From an uncultured Gammaproteobacteria bacterium (GTDB taxonomy: Bacteria; Pseudomonadota; Gammaproteobacteria; Arenicellales; JAANXG01): 60,211 nucleotides of DNA. The stretch is taken from contig CAMYIN010000009.1 of the NCBI GenBank assembly GCA_947258495.1, positions 1-60,211 of the forward strand, read 5' to 3'. How positions within the stretch are numbered: position 1 is the first letter of the stretch; every line of letters begins with the position of its first letter. The position numbers were made by a program, and so were the translations under genes. Below the pieces are notes generated by a model, which worked only from the letters and a program-made list of their open reading frames with translations, ran no database searches and was not told where the DNA came from. Of this stretch, positions 18,577-28,244 are shown in pieces.

Positions 18577-19677
18577 ATGGCCGCAGACAGGTTCGAACCG
18601 CACCCCGAGTTGGCGCCGCCGGCGATGACCATCGGCGTCGTCGGTTGGCTGCGGCAGAACCTGTTTTCGTCCGTCGCCAGTTCGGTATTGACCCTGCTGG
18701 CGCTGTATCTGCTGTATCTCGTGATTCCGCCGTTGATCCAGTGGGCCATAGTCAACGCGAACTGGTTCGGCGCCAACCGCGACGACTGCACCGGCGGCGG
18801 CGCCTGCTGGGTGTTCATCGCCAAGCGCCTGCATCAGTTCATCTACGGCTTCTACCCGGAGGCCGAGCGCTGGCGCGTCAACCTGACCTTCGGCCTGCTG
18901 GTGGTGCTCATGGTGCCGCTGTTCATCAGGGCCTTTCCGAAAAAGGTGTGGCTCGGCGTGTTCCTCCTGTTCGGGTACCCGGTATTGGCCTTCTTCCTCC
19001 TGTACGGCGGCTTCGGCCTGGAACGGATAGCCACCGACCAGTGGGGCGGGCTGATGCTGACCCTGGTCTTGTCGGCCGTGGGCATGGTGGCGTCGCTGCC
19101 GCTAGGCATTCTGCTGGCTTTGGGCCGCCGCTCGAGCATGCCCATCGTGCGCACCTTCTGCGTGGCTTTCATCGAACTGTGGCGAGGCGTGCCGTTGATC
19201 ACGGTGCTGTTCATGTCCTCGGTGATGCTGCCGTTGTTCTTACCGGAGGGGGTGACGCTGGACAAACTGCTGCGGGCGTTGATCGGCATCACCCTGTTCG
19301 AGTCCGCCTACATGGCGGAGGTGGTGCGCGGCGGTCTGCAGGCCATACCCGGGGGACAATACGAGGCCGCGAAGGCCCTGGGCCTCAGTTTCTGGAAGAG
19401 CATGAGCCTGATCGTCATGCCCCAGGCCCTGAAGCTGGTCATCCCGGGCATCGTCAACACCTTCATCGCCCTGTTCAAGGACACCACCCTGGTGATCATC
19501 ATCGGCCTGTTCGATCTGCTGGGCGCCGTCGAGGCGGCCATCAAGGACCCCAACTGGCTCGGCTACGCCATCGAGGGTTACGTGTTCGCGGCGCTGGTAT
19601 TCTGGGTATTCTGTTACGGCATGTCGCGATACAGCCAGGCGCTGGAGCGCCAGTTGAGCACCGGACACACCCGTTAA
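18577..19677 (+). CDS. aapM: General L-amino-acid ABC transporter permease AapM
   Basis: 366-aa second permease of the transporter. After a cytoplasmic N-terminus there is a helix at about residues 30-52, a periplasmic loop, then several helices (LTFGLLVVLMVPLFI, LGVFLLFGYPVLAFFLLYGG and others), the FIELWRGVPLITVLFMSSVMLPLF segment and the EAA loop (PGGQYEAAKALGLSFWKSMSLIVMPQALK). The ATG at 18577 is 2 bp past aapQ's stop; the open frame upstream overlaps aapQ and is not used. Forms a heterodimer with AapQ by family analogy. Confidence 0.91.
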   Translation: MAADRFEPHPELAPPAMTIGVVGWLRQNLFSSVASSVLTLLALYLLYLVIPPLIQWAIVNANWFGANRDDCTGGGACWVFIAKRLHQFIYGFYPEAERWRVNLTFGLLVVLMVPLFIRAFPKKVWLGVFLLFGYPVLAFFLLYGGFGLERIATDQWGGLMLTLVLSAVGMVASLPLGILLALGRRSSMPIVRTFCVAFIELWRGVPLITVLFMSSVMLPLFLPEGVTLDKLLRALIGITLFESAYMAEVVRGGLQAIPGGQYEAAKALGLSFWKSMSLIVMPQALKLVIPGIVNTFIALFKDTTLVIIIGLFDLLGAVEAAIKDPNWLGYAIEGYVFAALVFWVFCYGMSRYSQALERQLSTGHTR

Positions 19678-19692
19678 TGAGGGCTCCTATCC

Positions 19693-20460
19693 ATGACTGA
19701 CCAAGCCGACGAACAGGTCTCGAACGGACCCATCATCCAAATAGAAGAGATGCACAAGTGGTACGGGCAGTTTCACGTGCTACGCGATATCAATCTCGTG
19801 GTCAAGCGGGGCGAGCGCTTCGTCATCTGCGGGCCGTCGGGATCGGGCAAGTCGACGCTGATCCGCTGCATCAATCGCCTGGAAGAGCACCAGCAGGGGC
19901 GCATCGTGGTCGACGGCACCGAGCTCACCAACGACCTCAAGAACATCGAGATCATACGCCGCGAGGTCGGCATGGTGTTCCAGCATTTCAACCTATTCCC
20001 CCACTTGACTATCCTGGATAACTTGACACTGGCACCGATCTGGGTGCGCAAGATGCCGAAGTCCGAAGCGGTCGAGGTCGCGATGGGTTATCTCGAGCGC
20101 GTCAAGATACCGGAGCAGGCGAGCAAGTATCCGGGCCAGCTGTCCGGGGGGCAGCAGCAGCGTGTGGCGATCGCGCGCGCGCTGTGCATGAACCCGAAGA
20201 TCATGCTCTTCGACGAACCCACCTCGGCGCTGGACCCGGAGATGATCAAGGAGGTGCTGGACGTCATGATCGAGCTCGCCCAGGAAGGTATGACCATGCT
20301 CTGCGTCACCCACGAAATGGGGTTCGCCAAGACCGTCGCCAACGAGGTCATCTTCATGGACGAGGGCCAGATCGTGGAAAAGGCGGAACCGGAGACCTTC
20401 TTCAATCACCCCAAGTCGGAGCGCACCAAACAGTTCCTGAGCCAGATCCTCAGCCACTGA
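19693..20460 (+). CDS. aapP: General L-amino-acid ABC transporter ATP-binding protein AapP
   Basis: 255-aa ABC ATPase of the GlnQ/HisP type. Walker [10 protein letters not shown], the Q-loop [16 protein letters not shown], signature LSGGQQQR, Walker [16 protein letters not shown] and the H-loop [12 protein letters not shown] are intact. The length is typical of AapP/GlnQ. It ends aapJQMP and lies 15 bp after aapM. No intrinsic terminator is evident before the convergent methyltransferase gene that ends at 20495. Confidence 0.95.
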   Translation: MTDQADEQVSNGPIIQIEEMHKWYGQFHVLRDINLVVKRGERFVICGPSGSGKSTLIRCINRLEEHQQGRIVVDGTELTNDLKNIEIIRREVGMVFQHFNLFPHLTILDNLTLAPIWVRKMPKSEAVEVAMGYLERVKIPEQASKYPGQLSGGQQQRVAIARALCMNPKIMLFDEPTSALDPEMIKEVLDVMIELAQEGMTMLCVTHEMGFAKTVANEVIFMDEGQIVEKAEPETFFNHPKSERTKQFLSQILSH

Positions 20461-20494
20461 CGCGCCGGCAGCGCGGGTGTTCCGAGCGTGGTCC

Positions 20495-21133
20495 TCAGGC
20501 GCGTTTTCGCGCCAGCATCATGCCGTCGCGCACCGTGACCAGCACGTTGTCGACGCGTTCGTCCGCCTGCACGTGATCGTTGAACGCCGCCAGGGCGCGG
20601 TCCGAGGCCTTCTCCGGCTTGAGCACGCGGCCGGACCACAGCGTATTGTCGGCCACGAGCAGGCCGCCCTGACGCAACAGCGGCAGCGATTTTTCGTAAT
20701 AGCGGGCGTAGTTATCCTTGTCCGCGTCGAGGAACACCAGGTCGAACGGGCCCGTCATCGTCTCCAGCGTCTCCAGGGCGGGGCCCAGGAGCACGCGGAT
20801 CTTGTTACCATGCTCGCTGCGACGCAAAAACGAATCGGCTATGGCGGCGTGATTGGAGTCTATCTCGCAGCTGACCACCTCCCCGCCCTCAGGCAACGCC
20901 TCCGCCATGGCGAGCGCGGAATAACCCGTGAACAGGCCGACCTCCAGGACCCGGCGGGCACCGATGAGTTGCACCAACAGCTTTAAAAAACCCGCCTCCA
21001 GCGCGCCGGTCACCATCTGCGGATCTTTGCAGTGGTCGTTGGTGTAGTTCTCGATCTCCTGCATCAACGCCGAGGGACGTTGGGAATGCATAGCCGCATA
21101 TTGTTCAAGCTTTTCGTCGATGAGCGGTATCAT
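20495..21133 (-). CDS. Class I SAM-dependent O-methyltransferase
   Basis: 212-aa protein of the CCoAMT/TrmR-like O-methyltransferase family (Methyltransf_3). The SAM-binding motif VLEVGLFTGYSALAMAEALP lies at about residues 64-83, VVSCEID follows, the metal-binding/catalytic VFLDADKDNYARYYE at about 133-147, and NTLWSGRVL near 162. The ATG at 21133 gives the family N-terminus with the helical MHSQRPSALMQEIENYT segment. The natural substrate cannot be told from sequence: it may be a catechol-type small molecule or a tRNA uridine. Divergent from glnE with a 63-bp gap; convergent with aapP. Confidence 0.9.
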   Translation of the reverse strand: MIPLIDEKLEQYAAMHSQRPSALMQEIENYTNDHCKDPQMVTGALEAGFLKLLVQLIGARRVLEVGLFTGYSALAMAEALPEGGEVVSCEIDSNHAAIADSFLRRSEHGNKIRVLLGPALETLETMTGPFDLVFLDADKDNYARYYEKSLPLLRQGGLLVADNTLWSGRVLKPEKASDRALAAFNDHVQADERVDNVLVTVRDGMMLARKRA

Positions 21134-21196
21134 GTTTAGCGCGCCCTGTAAGGAAACGATGCGAGAAATTATACCTACTGAGCAGACCGGTTTGAG

Positions 21197-24064
21197 GTGA
21201 AAGACAGTCCAATTCTTGCGGAAACCCTGCCCGATTCCGTGCGCGGGCGTTTGTCCCATTATTGGCGGGACCTGCAGGACTCCCTGCAGCCGACCGATCT
21301 GGACGCGTCGCGCGCGCAGGAATTCATGCGGGCGGCGACCGGCAGCGATTTCGTCGCCGCGTATTGCATTCAGAACCCGGAGTCGCTTCGAGAGCTTATC
21401 GATAGCGGCGATCTGGATCGCCGCTACGATCCCGGAGAACTGGCCGGGCGCCTGGCGAATGCGCTCTCGGGCGTCGCCGATACGGCGTCGTTGCTGCGCG
21501 CCCTGCGTCGATTTCGACTGCGAGAAAGCGCGCGCATCGCCTGGCGGGACCTGACGGACAAGGCGCCGCTGGAAGAGGTGATGGCGGTGATGACGGAGCT
21601 GGCGGACTGCTGCGTCCAGTACGCCCTGGACCACACGTATCGCCGCCTGGCGGAGCTCAAAGGCACGCCGCGCAGCACGGGCGACGGCCGACCGGTGCCC
21701 CTTATTGTGCTGGGCCTGGGAAAACTGGGCGGCAGGGAGCTGAACTTCTCCTCCGACATCGACCTGATCTTCGCCTACGCCGAGGAGGGCGAGACGGACG
21801 CAGACCGAGCGTTGAGCAACCACGAGTTTTTCACCAAGCTCGGACGCGAACTGATTGCGGCGCTGGACGCCAGGACCGAGGACGGTTATGTGTTCCGGGT
21901 CGACATGCGGCTGCGGCCGAACGGTAAGAGCGGGCCGCTGGCGCTGTCTTTCGACGCCACGGAGAGCTACTACCAGACCCACGGTCGGGACTGGGAACGC
22001 TACGCCTTCACCAAGGCGCGAGTGGTCGCGGGAGACCGCAACGCGGGCCAGGCATTGCTCGATAATCTGCGGCCGTTCGTGTATCGCAGATACCTGGACT
22101 ACGGCGCGTTTGAATCCATCCGCGGCATGAAGGAGCTGATACAGAGAGATCTCGAGCGCAAGGAAATCGCGCGAAACATCAAATTAGGCCTCGGCGGAAT
22201 CCGTGAAATCGAATTCATCGCCCAGAGCTTCCAATTGATCCGCGGCGGGCGCGAACCGGCGCTGCAGACCAACCGCCTGTTCGAGGCGCTGGATGAACTC
22301 GGCCGTATCGGCGTGCTCAGCGCCGGCGTGGTCCGGGAACTGAAACACGCTTATGTGTTTCTGCGCAAACTCGAACACCGACTGCAAATGATGTCGGACC
22401 AGCAAACGCACCTGCTGCCACAGGACCCGGAACGACAAGCTAGAATCGCCGTAGCCGCCGGCCACGATCACTGGGAAGACTTCGAAACACGTGTCAACGA
22501 AATCATGCGGGGGGTACACACGATTTTCGAACAGGTCTTCGTCAGCCGCAGTGAGACAACCGCCGAACTTAGCTTCACGCAGAACCTGTGGCAGGGCACT
22601 ATGGACGATGCCGTAGCGCTGCGCGGGCTCAGGGAGAGCGGCTACCGGGATCCGGAGGCGGCGCTCAATCTGTTGCGGATCTTTCGACACGGCAAGGCGT
22701 ATCACACGCATTCCAAATACGGACGTGAGCGCGTCGACCAGATTATGCCGCTGCTTATCCACCAGAGCGCCTCCACCGACGAACCCAACCGTACGCTGCA
22801 TCGACTGCTCCAGGTGGTGGAAGCAATCGGGCGCCGCTCGGCATACCTCATGCTGTTGGTTGAGAACCCGCTGGCGCTCTCGCAACTGGTCGCCCTCAGC
22901 GCCGCGAGCGAGTGGATCAGCACCTGGATCAGCCGCCATCCCCTGCTGCTCGACGAATTGCTGGATCCCATCGCCGACTCGGTGTCGGATACCGCGGAAA
23001 GCCTGGAACGCGAGATACACTACCGCCTGGCGTCGGCGGACGTGGACGACCTCGAGGCGCAGATGGAAATACTTAGGGAGATCCGCCACGCCCACACGCT
23101 GAAGGTGGCCGCCGTCGACGTGCTCCACGATATTTCCAGCGAAGACGTCGCCCGCCGCCTGTGCGTAATAGCGGAAGTCATACTCGCGGCCGTAGTCTCG
23201 ATAGCGGAAGAAAGTCTGCGGGCGAAATACGGTGTGCCCAGCCCGGAGACCGAAGCTACCGCACCCGAGTTCGGAATCGTCGCTTACGGCAAGCTGGGCA
23301 GCTTGGAGCTCGGCTATCACTCTGACCTCGATGTGGTGTTTCTGCACCACGGCGACGATCCCCAGGGCGCAACCCGGCAAGGCGCGCGCAGCCTGCCCAA
23401 CAAACAGTATTACAGCAGACTCGGCCAGCGGGTCGTGCACATGCTCACTACGCGCACGGCGTCCGGGGTATTGTACGAAATCGACAACCGACTGCGGCCC
23501 AGCGGCCGCGCCGGGCCCCTTGTCACCTCGTTGGACGCCTATCACACTTACCAATCGGAAAAGGCGTGGACGTGGGAACACCAGGCGCTCGTGCGGGCGC
23601 GCATGGTCAGCGGCAGCAAGCCGATGGTCGACCGATTCGAGGCCATCCGGAGAGAGGTGCTGACCCGGCAGCGGGACCCCGATGCCCTGAGAGAGGACAT
23701 ACGCGCGATGCGGGAAAAAATGATCGCAGCGCGCGACCGCTCGGACGACCAGTCCTTCGACCTCAAGCAAGGGAAAGGCGGAATAGTTGACATTGAGTTT
23801 ATAGTCCAATATTACGTTCTTCGTTGGGCCCACGAGCATCCGGAAATCATTCGATCCCGTAGCAGCCTAGAGTTGCTCGGGGCCCTCGAGAAAGCCGGCC
23901 TGCTCGACCGTAGCCACCGCGAGACACTCTCGGCGGCCTACCGTCAATATCTTGCGATAGAGCACCGCCTAAAGCTGGCGGAGAGGTCGTCGCTGGTAGG
24001 CGCGGGCGATGTGGCCGGGGTTCGGCGCGCGGTAGCGCCCATATGGCAACACATTTTCAATTGA
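21197..24064 (+). CDS. glnE: Bifunctional glutamine synthetase adenylyltransferase / adenylyl-removing enzyme
   Basis: 955-aa GlnE, which adenylylates and deadenylylates glutamine synthetase in response to PII and glutamine. Two nucleotidyltransferase domains are visible: the N-terminal removase with GLGKLGGRELNFSSDIDLIF (about residues 172-191) and the C-terminal transferase with YGKLGSLELGYHSDLDVVF (about 695-713); the central regulatory region carries GKGGIVDIEFIVQYY and the matching LGGIREIEFIAQSF. Both catalytic D-x-D pairs are intact. The start is GTG at 21197, with GAGG just upstream. Length matches E. coli (946 aa). It precedes ilvE and the waa locus as in Pseudomonas. Confidence 0.96.
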   Translation: MKDSPILAETLPDSVRGRLSHYWRDLQDSLQPTDLDASRAQEFMRAATGSDFVAAYCIQNPESLRELIDSGDLDRRYDPGELAGRLANALSGVADTASLLRALRRFRLRESARIAWRDLTDKAPLEEVMAVMTELADCCVQYALDHTYRRLAELKGTPRSTGDGRPVPLIVLGLGKLGGRELNFSSDIDLIFAYAEEGETDADRALSNHEFFTKLGRELIAALDARTEDGYVFRVDMRLRPNGKSGPLALSFDATESYYQTHGRDWERYAFTKARVVAGDRNAGQALLDNLRPFVYRRYLDYGAFESIRGMKELIQRDLERKEIARNIKLGLGGIREIEFIAQSFQLIRGGREPALQTNRLFEALDELGRIGVLSAGVVRELKHAYVFLRKLEHRLQMMSDQQTHLLPQDPERQARIAVAAGHDHWEDFETRVNEIMRGVHTIFEQVFVSRSETTAELSFTQNLWQGTMDDAVALRGLRESGYRDPEAALNLLRIFRHGKAYHTHSKYGRERVDQIMPLLIHQSASTDEPNRTLHRLLQVVEAIGRRSAYLMLLVENPLALSQLVALSAASEWISTWISRHPLLLDELLDPIADSVSDTAESLEREIHYRLASADVDDLEAQMEILREIRHAHTLKVAAVDVLHDISSEDVARRLCVIAEVILAAVVSIAEESLRAKYGVPSPETEATAPEFGIVAYGKLGSLELGYHSDLDVVFLHHGDDPQGATRQGARSLPNKQYYSRLGQRVVHMLTTRTASGVLYEIDNRLRPSGRAGPLVTSLDAYHTYQSEKAWTWEHQALVRARMVSGSKPMVDRFEAIRREVLTRQRDPDALREDIRAMREKMIAARDRSDDQSFDLKQGKGGIVDIEFIVQYYVLRWAHEHPEIIRSRSSLELLGALEKAGLLDRSHRETLSAAYRQYLAIEHRLKLAERSSLVGAGDVAGVRRAVAPIWQHIFN

Positions 24065-24123
24065 GCTGGATGAAACCGAGAGGCGCGGAAGAGCGCGGAC
24101 CTCTCGCTTAAGGGGTACACGAC

Positions 24124-25044
24124 ATGACTTTTTCCGACCGTGATGGGGTGATCTGGATGGACGGTACAATGGTGCCGTGGCGCGAGGCCACGGTACACGT
24201 ACTCACCCATACACTCCATTATGGTCTGGGTGTCTTCGAGGGGGTCCGAGCCTACAAGGCCGAAAACGGAACGGCGATCTTCCGTCTCCAGGACCATACC
24301 GACCGCCTGTTTCGTTCCGCGCGCATCATGGGTATGCGGATGCCCTTCGACAAGCACACCTTGAACGAAGCGCAGAAAGAGGTGCTCAGACAGAATGGGC
24401 TGCAAAGCGCCTATATACGGCCCGTCGTATTCTACGGCTCCGAAGGCATGGGCCTGCACGCGGGCAATCTGCGTGTGCACGTCGCCGTCGCGAGCTGGGA
24501 ATGGGGCGCTTATCTCGGCGACGAAGGGCTCACCAAAGGCATACGGGTGAAGACATCGTCCTTCGCACGGCACCACGTCAACAGCACCATGTGCAAGGCA
24601 AAGGCCAACGGACACTACTACAACTCCATCCTCGCGCTGCAAGAAGTTTCGCAGGCAGGCTACGACGAAGCCTTGTTACTCGATACGGACGGTTATGTCG
24701 CGGAAGGCAGCGGCGAGAATATCTTCCTCGTGCGCGACGGAAAACTGTACACGCCGGACTTGACGTCCGCCCTGGAAGGCATTACGCGGGACACGATCTT
24801 CCAGCTGGTCTCGGAACTGGGTCTTACGATCGTGGAAAAACGCATCACCCGCGACGAAATCTATGTGGCCGATGAGGCGTTTTTCACCGGCACCGCCGCG
24901 GAAGTCACCCCCATCCGGGAACTGGACGACAGAGCCATAGGACCGGGTGAACGCGGCCCCGTTACCGAGCAGCTGCAGACCCTGTTTTTCGATACCGTGC
25001 ACGGCCGCACAGCACAGCACCGGGACTGGCTGACGTACCTGTGA
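24124..25044 (+). CDS. ilvE: Branched-chain amino acid aminotransferase
   Basis: 306-aa PLP fold-type IV transaminase for the last step of Leu, Ile and Val synthesis. Key features are MDGTMVPWREATVHVLTHTLHYG near the N-terminus, FRLQDHTDRLFRSARIMGM, the PLP lysine at residue 160 (in MCKAKANGHYY), and DGYVAEGSGENIFLVRDG followed by LEGITRDTI and FFTGTAAEVTPI. Length matches E. coli IlvE (309 aa). It lies 59 bp after glnE and 40 bp before waaF; this same order is known from Pseudomonas aeruginosa. Confidence 0.95.
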   Translation: MTFSDRDGVIWMDGTMVPWREATVHVLTHTLHYGLGVFEGVRAYKAENGTAIFRLQDHTDRLFRSARIMGMRMPFDKHTLNEAQKEVLRQNGLQSAYIRPVVFYGSEGMGLHAGNLRVHVAVASWEWGAYLGDEGLTKGIRVKTSSFARHHVNSTMCKAKANGHYYNSILALQEVSQAGYDEALLLDTDGYVAEGSGENIFLVRDGKLYTPDLTSALEGITRDTIFQLVSELGLTIVEKRITRDEIYVADEAFFTGTAAEVTPIRELDDRAIGPGERGPVTEQLQTLFFDTVHGRTAQHRDWLTYL

Positions 25045-25084
25045 CCGAGCAGGGCGCCACGAGCCCCGACGTCTTACCGCCGCC

Positions 25085-26161
25085 GTGACCGCGGCCCCAG
25101 GCAACGACCGCATACTCGTCGTAGGTCCCTCCTGGGTCGGCGACATGGTGATGGCGCAAAGCCTGTTCAAATGCCTGCGGCAACTGTATCCGGTCACGGT
25201 GCTCGACGTGCTCGCGCCACCCTGGTCGGCCCCCCTGGTACGACGCATGCCCGAGGTGAACACCATGATCGACGGACCGTTTCGGCACGGCCGCGGCGAT
25301 CTCTGGAAGCGCTATCGACTGGGGCGAGAACTGGCGGCGCGCGACTATCAATGGGCAATCGTGTTGCCCAACTCCTGGAAATCGGCGCTGGTGCCCTACT
25401 GGGCACGCATCCCCCGACGTACCGGGTTTCTCGGCGAGCAGCGCTGGGGGCTCCTCAACGATGTACATCGGCTCGATCGTCGGCGTCTGCCGATGACGGT
25501 GCAACGCTTCCTCGCGCTGGCGCGCTCCCCGAACCGGGAGCCCCTGGTCGGTGCGTCCATTCCCGCGCCGGAGCTCTCGATGGACGACGACCAGCTCGCC
25601 GGAACTCTTACTGCTCTGCGCATGGTATCGCCGGCTCGGCCGGTGCTTGCGCTCTGCCCGGGCGCCGAGTTCGGTGCCGCCAAAAGGTGGCCGGAGCAGC
25701 ACTTCGCCGCCCTCGCCAACCGCTATCTCTCGCGGGATTGGGAAGTGTGGCTGCTGGGGTCGGCGAAAGACGCCGGGGCGGCCAAGCGCGTCGCCGCTCT
25801 GTGCCGCAATCGATGCCAGGACTTCACCGGCGAGACCACGCTCGAGCAGGCTATCGACCTGCTGTCGCTGGCGCGACTGGTGATAGCCAACGACTCCGGT
25901 CTCATGCACATCGCCGCCGCGCTCCGGCGGCCGCTGGTGGCGGTCTACGGTTCCTCGGACCCCTCCGCGACGCCGCCGCTGGCGGAGAACAGCGTGGTCG
26001 TCACCCTGGGCCTCGAATGCAGCCCCTGCCTGGCCCGCGTATGCCCTTTGGGGCATCACAAATGCCTGCGGGAACTGGCGCCGGAGCGGGTGGAAGCCGC
26101 CGCCGCCGTGGTGCTCGGCCGTGCGGGTGAAGACGCGCGGGCGCAACCGGCGCATTCATGA
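25085..26161 (+). CDS. waaF: ADP-heptose:LPS heptosyltransferase II
   Basis: 358-aa family GT9 enzyme adding the second heptose to the LPS inner core at the cytoplasmic face of the inner membrane. It begins (after GTG at 25085) with ILVVGPSWVGDMVMAQSLF and has ALCPGAEFGAAKRWPEQHFAALA, DLLSLARLVIANDSGLMHIAAALRRP and VAVYGSSDPSATPPL, all typical of WaaF, plus the C-terminal Cys-rich segment LECSPCLARVCPLGHHKCL. No ATG is available near the family start, so GTG is used. It overlaps waaC by 4 bp. Confidence 0.94.
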   Translation: MTAAPGNDRILVVGPSWVGDMVMAQSLFKCLRQLYPVTVLDVLAPPWSAPLVRRMPEVNTMIDGPFRHGRGDLWKRYRLGRELAARDYQWAIVLPNSWKSALVPYWARIPRRTGFLGEQRWGLLNDVHRLDRRRLPMTVQRFLALARSPNREPLVGASIPAPELSMDDDQLAGTLTALRMVSPARPVLALCPGAEFGAAKRWPEQHFAALANRYLSRDWEVWLLGSAKDAGAAKRVAALCRNRCQDFTGETTLEQAIDLLSLARLVIANDSGLMHIAAALRRPLVAVYGSSDPSATPPLAENSVVVTLGLECSPCLARVCPLGHHKCLRELAPERVEAAAAVVLGRAGEDARAQPAHS

Positions 26162-27189
26162 ACGTGCTCTTGATCAAGACGAGCTCTCTGGGAGACGTAC
26201 TGCATGCGCTCCCGGCGGTGACCGACGCACACAAGGCCCGCCCAGAGATCCGCTTTGACTGGGTCGTCGAGGAGTCCCTGGTCGATATCCCTTCCTGGCA
26301 TCCGGCCGTGGCAAGGATCATCCCCTACGCCAACCGCCGCTGGCGCGGAGACCGAATCGGCCTGGCCCAGGACCTGCGTCGGTTTTTGCGGGAGCTGCGC
26401 GCGCGCCGCTACGATCTGGTGTTGGACGCACAAGGCCTGATGAAGAGCGCGATCGTTTGCGCCATGGCGCGGGGTCGCCGCTGCGGTATGAGTTTCGGCA
26501 GTGCCCGCGAATCCTTCGCCGCCCTGGGATACCAGCGCCGCATCCACGTCGACCGCGGCCTGCACGCCATAGACCGACAAAGACGACTGTTTGCCGCTGC
26601 CCTGGGCTATGGCGCGTCGCCCTCTGAGATCGACTACGGCATCGCGGATGACCGGCTCGGACCATCGACGCACCAGGTCAACGGCCGTTACCTGGTGTTC
26701 CTGCACGGTACGAGCTGGCCCAGTAAATGCTGGCCGGAGAGCTACTGGCGCGAGCTCATCCAGCTTGCCGCCGCAGAGAAACTCACGGTGCTGCTGCCCG
26801 CCGGAAACTCGTCGGAACGGGAACGTGCCGGGCGCCTCGCCGCGGAGCAGGCGCGCGCACGGGTGCTGCCGCCTCTGGAATTGTCGGACCTTGCCCGCCT
26901 GCTGTCCGGCGCTGCCGGTGCGGTCGCGGTCGACACGGGTCTGGGCCACCTCGCGGCCGCGCTGGCGACGCCCTGCGTTTCGATCTACGGCGCCTCCGAT
27001 CCGCGGCTGACCGGGACCCGTGGCAAACACCAGCATCTATTGTCCGCCGAATTCGGCTGCGCGCCTTGCCTGCAAAGGCGCTGCGGCTACACCGGGCCCT
27101 CCGCGGTCACCCCCGCGTGCTACGGCAACGTGCCACCTCTGCGGGTGTGGGGTACACTCCTAGCCCAAATATCCCAAGCCAACTCGTAA
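26158..27189 (+). CDS. waaC: ADP-heptose:LPS heptosyltransferase I
   Basis: 343-aa GT9 enzyme adding the first heptose to Kdo2-lipid A. The N-terminus MNVLLIKTSSLGDVLHALPAV is diagnostic, with DWVVEESLVDIPSWHP, LHGTSWPSKCWPESYWREL and the C-terminal VAVDTGLGHLAAALATPCVSIYG. Start overlaps the waaF stop (ATGA), showing translational coupling. galE follows 4 bp downstream, so the waa genes form one tight transcript. Confidence 0.95.
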   Translation: MNVLLIKTSSLGDVLHALPAVTDAHKARPEIRFDWVVEESLVDIPSWHPAVARIIPYANRRWRGDRIGLAQDLRRFLRELRARRYDLVLDAQGLMKSAIVCAMARGRRCGMSFGSARESFAALGYQRRIHVDRGLHAIDRQRRLFAAALGYGASPSEIDYGIADDRLGPSTHQVNGRYLVFLHGTSWPSKCWPESYWRELIQLAAAEKLTVLLPAGNSSERERAGRLAAEQARARVLPPLELSDLARLLSGAAGAVAVDTGLGHLAAALATPCVSIYGASDPRLTGTRGKHQHLLSAEFGCAPCLQRRCGYTGPSAVTPACYGNVPPLRVWGTLLAQISQANS

Positions 27190-27193
27190 TTTC

Positions 27194-28240
27194 ATGCAGA
27201 CCACGGTATTGGTGACCGGCGGAGCGGGATACATCGGTTCCCATACGGCACGACAGTTACTCAACGCGGGGCACGACGTCGTCGTGATCGACAATCTGTA
27301 TTCCGGTCACGCATGGGCGGTCCCGGCTGACGCCACTTTCATCCGGCTCAACGCCGGTGATCTCGAGCCGGTGCGAGAGGTGATACGAGACCACGACATT
27401 GCCGCAGTGGTCCATTTCGCGGGGCACATCGTCGTACCCGAGTCGGTCGGCGATCCGATCAAATATTACGAAAACAACGTGGTAACTTCTTTGCGACTGA
27501 TCCGGGCCTGCCGCGACACCGGGGTGCGTCGCTTTATTTTTTCGTCCAGCGCCGCCGTCTACGGAACTCCCGAGGAGGTGCCCGTGGTAGAGCAGGCCGC
27601 AACCCTGCCCATCAATCCCTACGGTTTTTCGAAGCTCGCAACCGAGTGGATGCTGCGTGACGTCGCCTACTGCGATCTCGCCAACGGACGGCCGAGAATC
27701 GAACGCTTCAACTATATCGCCTTGCGTTACTTCAACGTTGCGGGCGCCGCCTTGGACGGATTACTTGGCCAGGCGACGCCGGAGGCAACGCACCTCATCA
27801 AGGTCGCTTGCGAAACGGCGTGCGGAAAACGCGACGGTATCGACATTTTCGGCACCGATTACGATACCGACGACGGCACCTGTGTGCGCGACTACATACA
27901 TGTCGAGGACCTGGCCGATGCCCACGTGGCCGCGCTCGCTTATCTCATGGACCGCGGCGAGTCCCACGTTCTCAATTGCGGTTACGGCCGAGGGTTCAGC
28001 GTCCGCCAGGTGCTGGATACCGTACAGCGGGTAAGCGGCGAATCGTTCAAGATCAACGAAGCTCCGCGTAGACCCGGCGATCCGCCTATACTGATCGCGG
28101 AAAAAACCCGGATACAAGAGCTTCTGGGATGGCAGCCCCGGTACGACGACCTCGAGCTCATCTGCCGCACCGCTTTTGAATGGGAATCAAAACTGGAGCA
28201 GATTCGACAGACCCAATCGGACAGGACGGAGACCGCGTAG
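27194..28240 (+). CDS. galE: UDP-glucose 4-epimerase
   Basis: 348-aa extended short-chain dehydrogenase/reductase interconverting UDP-Glc and UDP-Gal (possibly also the N-acetyl forms). The NAD-binding VTGGAGYIGSHTARQL starts at residue 6, the catalytic Tyr143-x3-Lys147 lies in NPYGFSKLATEW, and RYFNVAGAALDG and the C-terminal RRPGDPPILIAEKTRIQELLGW are typical of GalE. It sits between waaC and waaG, where Pseudomonas has no such gene, which suggests that it supplies a galactose-type sugar nucleotide for the core or O-chain; this is inference from position. Confidence 0.93.
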   Translation: MQTTVLVTGGAGYIGSHTARQLLNAGHDVVVIDNLYSGHAWAVPADATFIRLNAGDLEPVREVIRDHDIAAVVHFAGHIVVPESVGDPIKYYENNVVTSLRLIRACRDTGVRRFIFSSSAAVYGTPEEVPVVEQAATLPINPYGFSKLATEWMLRDVAYCDLANGRPRIERFNYIALRYFNVAGAALDGLLGQATPEATHLIKVACETACGKRDGIDIFGTDYDTDDGTCVRDYIHVEDLADAHVAALAYLMDRGESHVLNCGYGRGFSVRQVLDTVQRVSGESFKINEAPRRPGDPPILIAEKTRIQELLGWQPRYDDLELICRTAFEWESKLEQIRQTQSDRTETA

Positions 28241-28244
28241 ACCG

